Source: Gemmatimonadota bacterium (lineage in GTDB: Bacteria; Gemmatimonadota; Gemmatimonadetes; Longimicrobiales; Gaopeijiaceae). Taken from it: DNA of 37,036 nt. The stretch covers positions 1 through 37,036 of the forward strand of contig JAOTVA010000018.1 in the NCBI GenBank assembly GCA_029863645.1, given 5' to 3'. Positions 28,989 to 36,807 of this stretch are shown here, piece by piece; the stretch's first letter is position 1; every line of letters starts with the position of its first letter. The position numbers and the translations under genes were made by a program. The notes under the pieces were generated by a model that had not been told where the DNA came from, searched no databases, and saw only the letters and a list, made by a program, of their open reading frames with translations.

Positions 28989-29050
28989 CGAATCGCGATT
29001 TTGCTGCGCGGCCTGTGGAGGCGACACGACTCACACGAATCGGCGACGGG

Positions 29051-32000
29051 TCATCGCCTCCAGTCCGGATCGTGCCCCGGCCCCAACTGAACCATCCCGG
29101 TGCCGTCCGCGTTGATCAGGTAGATCCAAGTGGGGCCCACCCCGTTGAGCTGATCCCCGGAGTTGTAGAGGAGCTGGGTGCCGTCCGGCGACCACGCGAT
29201 CTTGACGCTCTGGGGAAGCCCCTCGAGGCCCGCGACCAGGATCTGATTCGACCCTCCCGAGATCATCCGAATCGAAACCGAGAGCAGATCCGACGGGCTC
29301 TTGTTAGGATCGCCGTAGACCCCCTCCACGTACGCGATGGACCGACCGTCAGGGGAGAAGGACGGTCCCCAAGCGGCTACCTCCGGGGCATTGTCGGTCA
29401 CCTTGACCGATGTCCCTCCGGTAACAGGAACACGGTAAATGTCGATGGTCCTGGGCCCCAGACCGGGGGGCGATCCCGAGAAGACGATCTCGGAGCCATT
29501 CGGAGCGACGTCGGGTTGATTCCCTAACTGGATGTCTCCACCGGTGACCCGGAGGGTGCTGAGCGTCATGGGGTCGATCGTGTGGATCGCCTGCGCTGTC
29601 ATACTTTCTGGAGGCGTCACATCCCGAGTGAAGGCGATCACTCCTGAGGCCGACCAGTCAGGGAACACATCGTACCCCGGTGAGGTCAGCGGCGCGGCGA
29701 CACTGTCGTCGGTGCTAAGCACCCACAGCCCGCTGTAGTAGCCCTTGGAAAAGACGATCTGGGAGCCATCCGAAGACCAGGATGGCCACTTCACGAACTC
29801 CTGGGCCGTCCCACCCGGGCCATACACCAGGCCTGGAAGCGTCCCATCCGGGTTCATCGTCCACATGTCCGGCCCTTGGGCGTACACGACCGCCCCCCCC
29901 GGCCCCCCGCAAACCACACCGATTTGCACCGCGTCCGGGGCCGTCACGGTCCGGGGATTCTGACCTGAGACCGTACAACGAGCAGGTACGTCGAGGAGTT
30001 CCACACTGTGATCCCCCACGGAAATGCTGCTGAAGGTGGCGCTTCCTCCGTCCGAGTTGACCGTCTGCATCTGCGTCCCGTCCAACACCACGCGATAGCT
30101 GGCCTGCCCACCGTTGTCGCCCTGCGTGTCGACGGTCACCGTCAGTTCTCCCGGGGGGCAGTCTACCGGGAAGACCACCGAAGCCGATCCTCCGTCGGGG
30201 ACGTTGGCCTCGACCGTCGCTGGTCCGAGCAGCGAACACGTTCCTGGAACGCCGGTGAGGCTGACCTCGCGCGGCCCGTCCAGGACGCCGAAGGTCTTCC
30301 GGTCGTTGAAATCCATCACCCCGCGGCTCTGGCCATCGACGAATACGCTCATCGTCGTGTTGGGCGGCGGAGTACCCGAGGTGGTCGTCTCGACTGTGAC
30401 GTCACCGCCCGTGCAATGCACGATGAAGGTCACGCGCGTGGTGTCGTCGGCCACCACGGCCGCCAGTAGCGAGGAGCTACCCGTCGTGCAGTTGGGCGCC
30501 AGCCCCGAAATGGTGACCGTGTACGTGCCGGGAACGAGGTCAGAGAACGTGAGCACTCCGTTGGTGTCCGCGGCGCGGGTCCCACCGTTCAGCCCGATCT
30601 GAACCCCGTCCGGATCCAGAAAGCGACCGCTGGTCGTCGTCGTCACTTCGAGTTGACCCACGGTTCCTGGGCCGCCGCCGGTGGTCCGACACTCGACCTG
30701 GAATCCTACGTTCGCTTTCTGGCTGACCCGAATCCCGACGGTGACCGGGTTGTCCCCCTGGACCTCGCAATTCTCCGCGAGCCCCCCAAGGGCGAAGGTC
30801 CGATCACCCTCACGCAGGTTGCCGAAGAACCGAGTCTCGGCAGTTCCCACGGCTCCCTCGTCCTTCCCGTCGATTTTGAGCGTGTAACCGTCCGGGTCCG
30901 GGCTGGCGCCTCCCGTGTTGACGGTCACGTCGGCGTCACCCACCGGGCATTGCCACTGCGTCAACGGCATGGAGGCCAGGTTGGTGGATTGCGTGAAGTC
31001 GGGATTGCTGAGCGCTTCGGCCAGGATGTCCGCCAGCGCAATCCCCACGCGGCCTTCGATTCCCGCGGACGAGTCGAAGTTGCAGACCGTCGTCGACGCG
31101 GTCAGCCCCCCCTCTGCAAAAGGCTCGACCCCCAACAGAGGACCCGCCACGCCGTAGAACTTCAGGTTCAGGTTGGGGGTGAGCGTCGCCTTGGCCTCCA
31201 GCGTGATGGAGGCCACGGCGGTCGAGTCGTCGATAGACGGCTGCTGCGGTGTGAAGCTACCGGAGCCCGTGAGCACACCCTGCCAGCCGCCCGAAGAAGT
31301 CCAGCGTGCCCCCACGTCCACCGAGTGCTGCGTTTGGAGCCCCGCCTGTAACTTCCCTCTGACCGTCGCCGTGGCCTCGAACTTCGCTTTGATCTCCATT
31401 TCCGCATGTAGTACGACGGGAATGGCCCCTACCTGCAGATAGATGATGCGACCGAAGTCGGCGATTGTGGCCTCACCGCCGAACGAGGTGGACACCTTGG
31501 CGCCGAGCGAGACCGCGATGTCGGTGCTGAGTTCGCCCGTCGCGATTCCGTGGAACTCCGTGAAGTCACCCTCGGCGTTCTTGGTGGAGCCGAAGTCGAA
31601 GGAGGGATTGAACGTTACCGTCCCGTTCGGGAACTTGAACTCGTCGATGACGGTGGGGCAGGAGTTGGCTGGATTGTTGTCCTTGAAGTACTTACAGACA
31701 TCGAATCCGCTGAAGTCGACTCCGAATCCGGAAGTGCTCACCCCGGCGGCTACGCCTGGAGCCGTCCGCGTCCAGAGGTCGCCGTAGGTAACGTTGACAA
31801 GATCGGGCCCCAGGCCGCGGACTGGACCGAAGGCCGCCCCGGCTGGACCACCTGTCCCACCCGTCCCACCGCCGCTCAGTAGTTCGACGTTGAAGCCGAA
31901 CTCACCTTCGTCGAGGATATCTCCCAGCAGAGCTGGGTCCGTCTCGAGGGTCATCTCGGTGCCGGCCACCGACACTGACCTGACCCTCCTCAGAAAGCCC

Positions 32001-32494
32001 AGCCCCTGCATGCCCACGATCACATCACCTACCCGGAAAGTGGGCGGCGAACCCGATCCCACATAGCTGAAGCGGTACGTGCCCACGTCCATCTCGGCCC
32101 TGTCGCTCACTAGGTCCAACTCCATCGAGTCGACAGGGTACGCGTTCTCGGCAACCCGGTAGGGCAGTACCGAGCCCTCAACCGCGTCCGTGCGGCTGTC
32201 GACGGTTGCAGAAATGGTCACTTCGCCACCCCCCGTGCCGATTACCACTCCGTCCAACGAAACGGTGGCCACATCGGTGTCGCTGGACGACCAAGTCACC
32301 GCACTCCCGGTCAGGAGGCTCCCCGCTCCGTCTCGAACGGTGGCCTGCAGCTGCACCGTCTCACCGAGTTCCAGGAGGAACGTCGCGGGCGAGATGGTGA
32401 TCTCTTCCGGTGCTGGGCTCAGTTCGGGCTCTGTGCCTCCGCGACAAGCGGTCAAGAACAGGAGGATGGCGACCGCGAGTGGTCGGCTAGTCAC
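29051..32494 (-). CDS. Large surface lipoprotein: Big_2 domain, four Cys-bearing repeats, TolB-like propeller
   Basis: 1147 residues from GTG 32494, which has a perfect AAGGAGG 6 bases upstream. MTSRPLAVAILLFLTAC gives a lipoprotein signal with lipobox LTAC (Cys17). Next is a Big_2-like Ig domain (about 27-110, EITISPATFLLELGETVQLQ and VTWSSSDTDVATVS), then about 400 residues of beta-rich sequence including a GGTGGTGGPAG linker. Four repeats of about 85 residues follow, each opening with (E/D)VTV(D/N)T or LEVTTTTSG and holding a Cys pair (NCEVQG...VECR, NCTTGS...VHCT, TCSLLG...VDCP, RCTVSG...VVCG); they resemble PEGA-like or Ig-like surface modules. The last 280 residues are a WD40/TolB propeller (YAQGPDMWTMNPDGTLPGLV, SWSSDGSQIVFS, SFSPDGRSIAYVEG, AWSPDGTQLLYNSG) ending DPDWRR. 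Probably an outer-surface adhesion or binding protein. Confidence 0.85.
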   Translation of the reverse strand: MTSRPLAVAILLFLTACRGGTEPELSPAPEEITISPATFLLELGETVQLQATVRDGAGSLLTGSAVTWSSSDTDVATVSLDGVVIGTGGGEVTISATVDSRTDAVEGSVLPYRVAENAYPVDSMELDLVSDRAEMDVGTYRFSYVGSGSPPTFRVGDVIVGMQGLGFLRRVRSVSVAGTEMTLETDPALLGDILDEGEFGFNVELLSGGGTGGTGGPAGAAFGPVRGLGPDLVNVTYGDLWTRTAPGVAAGVSTSGFGVDFSGFDVCKYFKDNNPANSCPTVIDEFKFPNGTVTFNPSFDFGSTKNAEGDFTEFHGIATGELSTDIAVSLGAKVSTSFGGEATIADFGRIIYLQVGAIPVVLHAEMEIKAKFEATATVRGKLQAGLQTQHSVDVGARWTSSGGWQGVLTGSGSFTPQQPSIDDSTAVASITLEAKATLTPNLNLKFYGVAGPLLGVEPFAEGGLTASTTVCNFDSSAGIEGRVGIALADILAEALSNPDFTQSTNLASMPLTQWQCPVGDADVTVNTGGASPDPDGYTLKIDGKDEGAVGTAETRFFGNLREGDRTFALGGLAENCEVQGDNPVTVGIRVSQKANVGFQVECRTTGGGPGTVGQLEVTTTTSGRFLDPDGVQIGLNGGTRAADTNGVLTFSDLVPGTYTVTISGLAPNCTTGSSSLLAAVVADDTTRVTFIVHCTGGDVTVETTTSGTPPPNTTMSVFVDGQSRGVMDFNDRKTFGVLDGPREVSLTGVPGTCSLLGPATVEANVPDGGSASVVFPVDCPPGELTVTVDTQGDNGGQASYRVVLDGTQMQTVNSDGGSATFSSISVGDHSVELLDVPARCTVSGQNPRTVTAPDAVQIGVVCGGPGGAVVYAQGPDMWTMNPDGTLPGLVYGPGGTAQEFVKWPSWSSDGSQIVFSKGYYSGLWVLSTDDSVAAPLTSPGYDVFPDWSASGVIAFTRDVTPPESMTAQAIHTIDPMTLSTLRVTGGDIQLGNQPDVAPNGSEIVFSGSPPGLGPRTIDIYRVPVTGGTSVKVTDNAPEVAAWGPSFSPDGRSIAYVEGVYGDPNKSPSDLLSVSIRMISGGSNQILVAGLEGLPQSVKIAWSPDGTQLLYNSGDQLNGVGPTWIYLINADGTGMVQLGPGHDPDWRR

Positions 32495-32500
32495 GAGCCA

Positions 32501-32507
32501 CCTCCTT
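32501..32507 (-). promoter_or_regulatory. Strong Shine-Dalgarno of the large lipoprotein gene
   Basis: AAGGAGG on the minus strand, 6 bases before GTG 32494. It selects this start over TTG 32620, which would place 42 polar residues in front of the lipoprotein signal. Confidence 0.75.
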
Positions 32508-32749
32508 GAAGGCAACCGCCGGCTCGGGGGGGCGATGAGGCGGCTGGGCTGATCGAGACGCTTCCGAGGCGCATGGGTCGGTTCCTGCAGTTGGGGCGAG
32601 TCGGGGTGGTCAATGAGCAATACGAAGAAGCGTCGGACCCAGGATCACCGGCGGGAAGCGCTGGCACGAAGAGGGTTCCTTCGGTGATCGCGAGAGGGAT
32701 GGCGCTGCGGTGCGCTTCGCGCGCCTCCGCGAGGCGGCTACGACAGTGA

Positions 32750-32944
32750 GCCCACAGCCGCAAGCCGCTCGAATACACCGGGGAGGCCTGGAGATTCGGG
32801 CCTCCGATAGCCGGCGCGCCCCGAGAGGCGTTGAACCAATTCATCGAGCCCGAAGGGCTCACCGTCGCCTCCGCGGTGTTCCTCTGGGAGGCGACCCGGA
32901 AAGACGCCTACATGGCGGCCGAGCTGACCGTCCCCGCGCCATGA
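32750..32944 (+). pseudogene. Decayed gene fragment, unrecognised
   Basis: A 64-codon open stretch between an in-frame TGA (32747) and TGA (32942) has no start codon near its left end, yet reads like real protein: SRKPLEYTGEAWRFGPPIAG, then ALNQFIEPEGLTVASAVFLW and EATRKDAYMAAELTVPAP. Its third codon positions are strongly GC-rich like the genes around it. It looks like the C-terminal remnant of a lost gene. I could not assign a family. It lies between the large lipoprotein's promoter region and the tRNA-linked repeats, a place where insertions and deletions seem to have happened. Confidence 0.45.
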
Positions 32945-32980
32945 CAGTGACGCCGGAACGAGCGAGCAGGTCAGGCTCGC

Positions 32981-33000
32981 GTTGGCAGGAGCGTTGGCAA
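32981..33000. repeat. Pair of GTTGGCA words, 12 bp apart, left of the repeat array
   Basis: GTTGGCAG (32981-32988) and GTTGGCAA (32993-33000). A matching pair lies at 33887-33905 on the other side of the array, and a single copy is at 36748-36755 beside the satellite unit. The spacing of about one helical turn suits paired protein-binding sites, for example integrase arm sites. Chance is not excluded. Confidence 0.4.
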
Positions 33001-33052
33001 CGACGAAAGAGGCGCGTTCGGGATTCCCTTAGCCTCTGTAGCCTAAGTGGCT

Positions 33053-33717
33053 GTCCTGCAAAGCGGAGGGGGTGGGATTCAGCTCCGGCCGCCGCGCGGT
33101 CCTCGCTGCTCTCCACTCGCTACGCTCGCTCCGAGTCGTACCCACGTAGCGCCTTCCTTCGGAATGCGCGTGGGTTCGAACGCGTAGGTCCTGCTTAGCG
33201 GAGGGGGTGGGATTCAGCTCCGGCCGCTGCGCGGTCCTCGCTGCTCTCCACTCGCTACGCTCGCTCCGAGTCGTACCCACGCTGCGCCTTCCTTCGGAAT
33301 GCGCGTGGGTTCGAACGCGTAGGTCCTGCTTAGCGGAGGGGGTGGGATTACCTCCGGTGCGCCTCCGGCGCATCCTCGGACTCTCCGCTTCGCTCCGAGT
33401 CGTACCCACGTAGCGCCTTCCTTCGGAATGCGCGTGGGTTCGAACGCGTAGGTCCTGCTAGCGGAGGGGGTGGGATTACCTCCGGTGCGCCTCCGGCGCA
33501 TCCTCGGACTCTCCGCTTCGCTCCGAGTCGTACCCACGTAGCGCCTTCCTTCGGAATGCGCGTGGGTTCGAACGCGTAGGTCCTGCCAGCGGAGGGGGTG
33601 GGATTACCTCCGGTGCGCCTCCGGCGCATCCTCGGACTCTGCGCTTCGCTCCGAGTCGTACCCACGTAGCGCCTTCCTTCGGAATGCGCGTGGGTTCGAA
33701 CGCGTAGGTCCTGCTAG
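33053..33717 (-). repeat. Array of five tRNA-Ser-derived repeats (135, 135, 128, 128, 128 bp)
   Basis: Units begin at 33063, 33198, 33333, 33461 and 33589, and the array ends at 33717 against a tRNA-Ser 3' half. Each unit opens with GCGGAGGGGGTGGGATT, identical to the last 16-17 nucleotides of the adjacent tRNA-Ser plus one base. Each ends with GCGTGGGTTCGAACGCGTAG and a GTCCTGC boundary. Units 3-5 (nearest the tRNA piece) are nearly identical; units 1-2 share the ends but have a different middle and are 7 bp longer. Read in the direction of the tRNA (minus), each holds two hairpins (for example 33612-33630 and 33660-33695 in unit 5). ORFs through the array on either strand shift frame from unit to unit and are not genes. 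The layout resembles the E. coli tyrT repeats that carry the tRNA's last 19 bp. Confidence 0.9.
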
Positions 33718-33769
33718 CGGAGGGGGTGGGATTCGAACCCACGAGGGCTTTCGCCCGCCGGTTTTCAAG
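33718..33769 (-). tRNA. tRNA-Ser(UGA) 3' half, broken in the anticodon loop
   Basis: On the minus strand the sequence CTTGAAAACCGG (anticodon TGA at 33767-33765), a GGGCGAAAGCCC-type long variable arm, the T-arm GTGGGTTCGAATCCCAC, and CCCCTCC plus discriminator G are the 3' part of a class II serine tRNA; CCA is not encoded. Upstream of C32 the expected CCGGT stem partner is replaced by unrelated GCGAA, so the D-arm and 5' acceptor strand are missing and it cannot fold into a tRNA. A break at this point is the classic outcome of tyrosine-recombinase integration in the anticodon loop, or of segmental duplication. Confidence 0.85.
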
Positions 33770-33980
33770 TTCGCGGCGACGAGTTGCGTGCGGTTGCCTC
33801 TGGTTGCATCTGGCTTCCGGTCGCGGCCTCTTCGAGTCTTTGCTCGACGCCGTGTTGCCTCAGGCTGTAAGCGCTTCACCCCATCCGTTGGCAAAACGTT
33901 GGCAAGAACACGCCTTCACCGCGTTCGACCCACGATCACCACGCCCTCGATGACGACGCGGAGCCAGGGGATCTGGGGCT
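33770..33980. other. Non-coding 211 bp with GTTGGCAA pair
   Basis: No gene with credible codon usage is visible. It has a short direct repeat (GGTTGCCTCTGG / GGTTGCATCTGG, about 33792-33814) and GTTGGCAA twice (33887-33894, 33898-33905) at 11-bp spacing. The minus-strand reading LANVLPTDG through the pair, running on into the tRNA piece, looks superficially like the tail of an integrase, but it is too short to support that. Confidence 0.4.
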
Positions 33981-36698
33981 TCAATTCGGCACCCGGGCAC
34001 GCAGCTCGTCCACGAAGTTCATGATGACGTGAACCTCTTCGACCTTGAACTGCGTTCTGAAGTCCCCGCCGTCCTGATTGAGGCTCGCCACAAACGACCC
34101 GTCGTCGAGCACATCGTAGGACCGTGTCGGCACCTCCGTGACGTACGGCCAGGGCTCGATCAGGACTGCCGGAGGGCCGGCGCGCAGCTCGTCGCCCGCG
34201 ACGACGATCTCAGACACCATCATCGCCAACCCATCGCTGTCGCGGGCGAGGAAGAAGAGCCGACGGCCGTCCGGTGACCAGGTCGGGGCAAAGCCCCCCT
34301 CGACGGAGACCAGGGTAGCAGCCCCGGGACCGGGGTACGGGCGCACGTAGACCTCCGACCGGCCGGTCTGGTCCGATACGTACGCGAGCCAACGTCCGTC
34401 GGGCGAAAAGGTCACGAACGTCTCGGCTGAAGCCGACGTGAAGAAGGGTGCGTTGTCCCGCTCCGAAGCCTGAATCCAGATATCGCCTCCGCGCAGGTAT
34501 GCGATCACTCCTTCGGACGACCAGGAGACGGGCCTGCCGCCTGTTTCCGGCGGAAACAGGGGCTGCGGTGATCCACTTCCGTCAACCGTCATTCGATAAT
34601 TTCCGCCGCCCGTCACAGCGATCTCTCGGCCGTCCGGGCTCCATTCGGCGATGTCGCTATTGAAACCACCCGTGGCCAGAGGCTCCGTCGTGCGGCGCGC
34701 CAAGTCGTACACGAAGATGCTGGACGCTCGACCGTTTCTCACGCTGAACGCGATCTGCTCGCCTTCGGGGGACACCCGGATCTTTCCGTACTCTCGAGCG
34801 GGTAGACCGACCGGTTCTGCTATTCCGTCGAATCGTACCCGCATGAGCTCTCTTGGTCGGGCTGGATACACCCCGCCGCTGGCGTACGCGATGTGCCCCT
34901 CGCGGGAGATCGCGAAGTGCCCTACAAAGCTTTCGACGTCGGTGTTAGGCATCCCTTGAGCGTGCATCACATCGTCGAGCACCACGATGGGCTCTCCTCT
35001 CAACTCGCCGAGATTCGGATCGAATCCGACCGCCATCAGCGTCCCGTGACGCATGAAAAGCAAATGCCCGGAGTCGACATATCGGGGGTCGTTCGCGGCG
35101 GGCACCAATAGGGTCTGACTCCCGGCTTCGAGGTCCAGCAGGACGACATCAATCTCGTCCGGATTGTATGACCGGCCATGGACGGCGAGGAGCTTCCGGC
35201 TTCCGGGAAGGAACTGAGGGTGGAAGAGGGCCCCCGAAGCTGGTCGGACGACCATTTCGGACCTACCCCCGTTTGCCGACACGCGATACAGAGTGAGTTC
35301 CCCGCCGAAGTACACGATCGTGTCATCATCGCCCCAGGTTGCTTTGAATGACCCAGGAAGGACCGGGACGTCACGAGCGATCGTCTCGATGCTCCCGTCG
35401 ACCATCGACAGACGTTGGAGCAACGAGTCGACAGCGAATCCAACCCAGGCTCCGTCGGGGGAGAAGAACGGGCCGAACGCTCCTTCCGTGCCCTCGATCG
35501 GATCTGCACGCTCCTGGTCGAATCGGCGACGATAGAGCCGGGCAACCACGTCGCCGTCCGGAAGCTGCTCCCACGCCGTATACACGATGAAGTCCCCCCC
35601 CGGCGCAATCGCCAACGAGGGGAGGCTCGGCCGTCCCCATCGCGTGTCCCCTGCGCCCCCGAGATAGACGTCTGCGCCCTCCCCGACTGGCATGGTGAAG
35701 CGCACGACCGGCTTCGGCGAAGCGTCGGGGCCACGCGAGAGAGAAGTCGCGAAGCCGCCGAGCGCGAGGACGGCCACGACCGACGTCGCCATCGCGATCG
35801 CCTTCCACGGTCCGGGTCGACCACCGACGGCGATCGTCGCCGGCTCGCCGTGCTGAAACCCGGGATCGGCCAGCGCTCTGGCAAGGTCTTGTGCCCCCAG
35901 GAACCGATCCGCAGGAAGCTTCTCTAGCGACTTCGTGATCGCGGCGTCCACGTTCGGCGGGATCGAAGCGCGATGCTCAGTCGCCGACGCGACCTTGCCC
36001 GAGATAATCTTGCCGAGAATCGCCTGGGCCGTGCTGCCTGTGTAGGGCGGCTCGCCCACGAGCATCTCGTACAGCACACAGCCGAGCGCATACACGTCCG
36101 CAGCAGCGCCAACGCTGAGGTCGCCGGTCGCCTGCTCCGGACTCATGTAGTGCGGTGTGCCTAGGCTGAGGCCGGTCTCCGTCAGCCTCCCGCCTCCGGC
36201 CGCGTTCACGGCCAACGCAATGCCGAAGTCGGCCACGAGCGGACGACCGCGGCTCAGCAGAATGTTCGCTGGCTTGATGTCCCGATGGACCACACCCTGT
36301 TCGTGGGCCGCCTGGAGGGCTTCGGCGACTTCCGTCGTGATCCGTACCGCCTCCTCGACGGGAAGCTGATGCTCTCGATCCAGCTTCTCCCGGAGTGTCT
36401 CGCCTTCCACGTACGGCATCACGTAGAAGAGGAAGGTATCCGCCTCACCCGAATCGAAGAGCGGCAGGATGTGGGGATGCTGGAGGTTCGCCGTCGTCTT
36501 AATCTCGGCCAGGAACCGCTCGGCACCTACTACGGCTGCGAGTTCGGGCTTGAGGACCTTGAGCGCGACCTTCCGCTCGTGGCGCAGGTCGTCGGCCAGG
36601 TAGACGGTCGCCATCCCGCCCTCACCGAGCTGCGACTCGATGCGGTAGCGGCCTTCGAGGGCTGCGTTCAGGCGGGTGATGGGGTCCAGGTCGGGCAT
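33981..36698 (-). CDS. Receptor-like Ser/Thr protein kinase with extracytoplasmic TolB-like propeller
   Basis: 905 residues. The Pkn2/PknB-like kinase domain (about 17-280) is complete: Gly loop GEGGMATVY (25-33), VALKVLK with Lys47, helix-C Glu65, catalytic VHRDIKPANIL (Asp140), VADFGIA (Asp157) and GTPHYMSPEQ (180-189). A single membrane span lies at about 299-318 (WKAIAMATSVVAVLALGGFA). The 580-residue outer part contains repeated propeller blades such as FFSPDGAWVGFAVD, VSPEGEQIAFSVRN, EWSPDGREIAVTGG, TFSPDGRWLAYVSD and TWSPDGRRLFFLAR. This kinase-plus-WD40 layout is very common in Gemmatimonadota and suggests signal reception outside the cytoplasm and Ser/Thr phosphorylation inside; targets are unknown. 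It is the only gene between the two tRNA-Ser 3' ends, and its promoter region abuts the satellite repeat. Confidence 0.93.
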   Translation of the reverse strand: MPDLDPITRLNAALEGRYRIESQLGEGGMATVYLADDLRHERKVALKVLKPELAAVVGAERFLAEIKTTANLQHPHILPLFDSGEADTFLFYVMPYVEGETLREKLDREHQLPVEEAVRITTEVAEALQAAHEQGVVHRDIKPANILLSRGRPLVADFGIALAVNAAGGGRLTETGLSLGTPHYMSPEQATGDLSVGAAADVYALGCVLYEMLVGEPPYTGSTAQAILGKIISGKVASATEHRASIPPNVDAAITKSLEKLPADRFLGAQDLARALADPGFQHGEPATIAVGGRPGPWKAIAMATSVVAVLALGGFATSLSRGPDASPKPVVRFTMPVGEGADVYLGGAGDTRWGRPSLPSLAIAPGGDFIVYTAWEQLPDGDVVARLYRRRFDQERADPIEGTEGAFGPFFSPDGAWVGFAVDSLLQRLSMVDGSIETIARDVPVLPGSFKATWGDDDTIVYFGGELTLYRVSANGGRSEMVVRPASGALFHPQFLPGSRKLLAVHGRSYNPDEIDVVLLDLEAGSQTLLVPAANDPRYVDSGHLLFMRHGTLMAVGFDPNLGELRGEPIVVLDDVMHAQGMPNTDVESFVGHFAISREGHIAYASGGVYPARPRELMRVRFDGIAEPVGLPAREYGKIRVSPEGEQIAFSVRNGRASSIFVYDLARRTTEPLATGGFNSDIAEWSPDGREIAVTGGGNYRMTVDGSGSPQPLFPPETGGRPVSWSSEGVIAYLRGGDIWIQASERDNAPFFTSASAETFVTFSPDGRWLAYVSDQTGRSEVYVRPYPGPGAATLVSVEGGFAPTWSPDGRRLFFLARDSDGLAMMVSEIVVAGDELRAGPPAVLIEPWPYVTEVPTRSYDVLDDGSFVASLNQDGGDFRTQFKVEEVHVIMNFVDELRARVPN

Positions 36699-36747
36699 GC
36701 CGACAAGATGCGGTCACGCGCGGCAAACCGCGAGGAATCAGGCCGCC

Positions 36748-36771
36748 GTTGGCAAGAGGCCCTGTAGCCTA
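36748..36771. repeat. GTTGGCAA and CTGTAGCCTA words matching the left flank of the array
   Basis: GTTGGCAA (36748-36755) and CTGTAGCCTA (36762-36771) precede the satellite unit in the same order as GTTGGCAA (32993-33000) and CTGTAGCCTA (33036-33045) precede the array. The spacings differ (6 versus 35 bases). The shared order suggests that both loci descend from one ancestral tRNA-Ser downstream region. Confidence 0.55.
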
Positions 36772-36807
36772 CTTCCCGGCCACCGGGCCTAATGGGCGTA
36801 AACCCTT

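Noticed and set aside
28991..29000. AATCGCGATT palindrome followed by TT between converging genes as a terminator
   Set aside because: Stem too short and no loop; left as a chance palindrome.
33053..33717. CRISPR array
   Set aside because: Units are 128-135 bp, contiguous and without spacers; no cas genes nearby.
33029..33894. Overlapping 75-126 residue ORFs on both strands rich in Arg/Pro/Thr (for example SRTYAFEPTRIPKEGATW repeats)
   Set aside because: They are translations of the tRNA-derived repeats; the frame changes between 128-bp units and no codon bias or ribosome-binding site supports them.
33770..33912. Integrase tail on the minus strand (LANVLPTDG...)
   Set aside because: Only a short, low-complexity Arg-rich stretch with an in-frame stop before it; no catalytic Arg/His/Tyr motif present, so not called as an integrase remnant.
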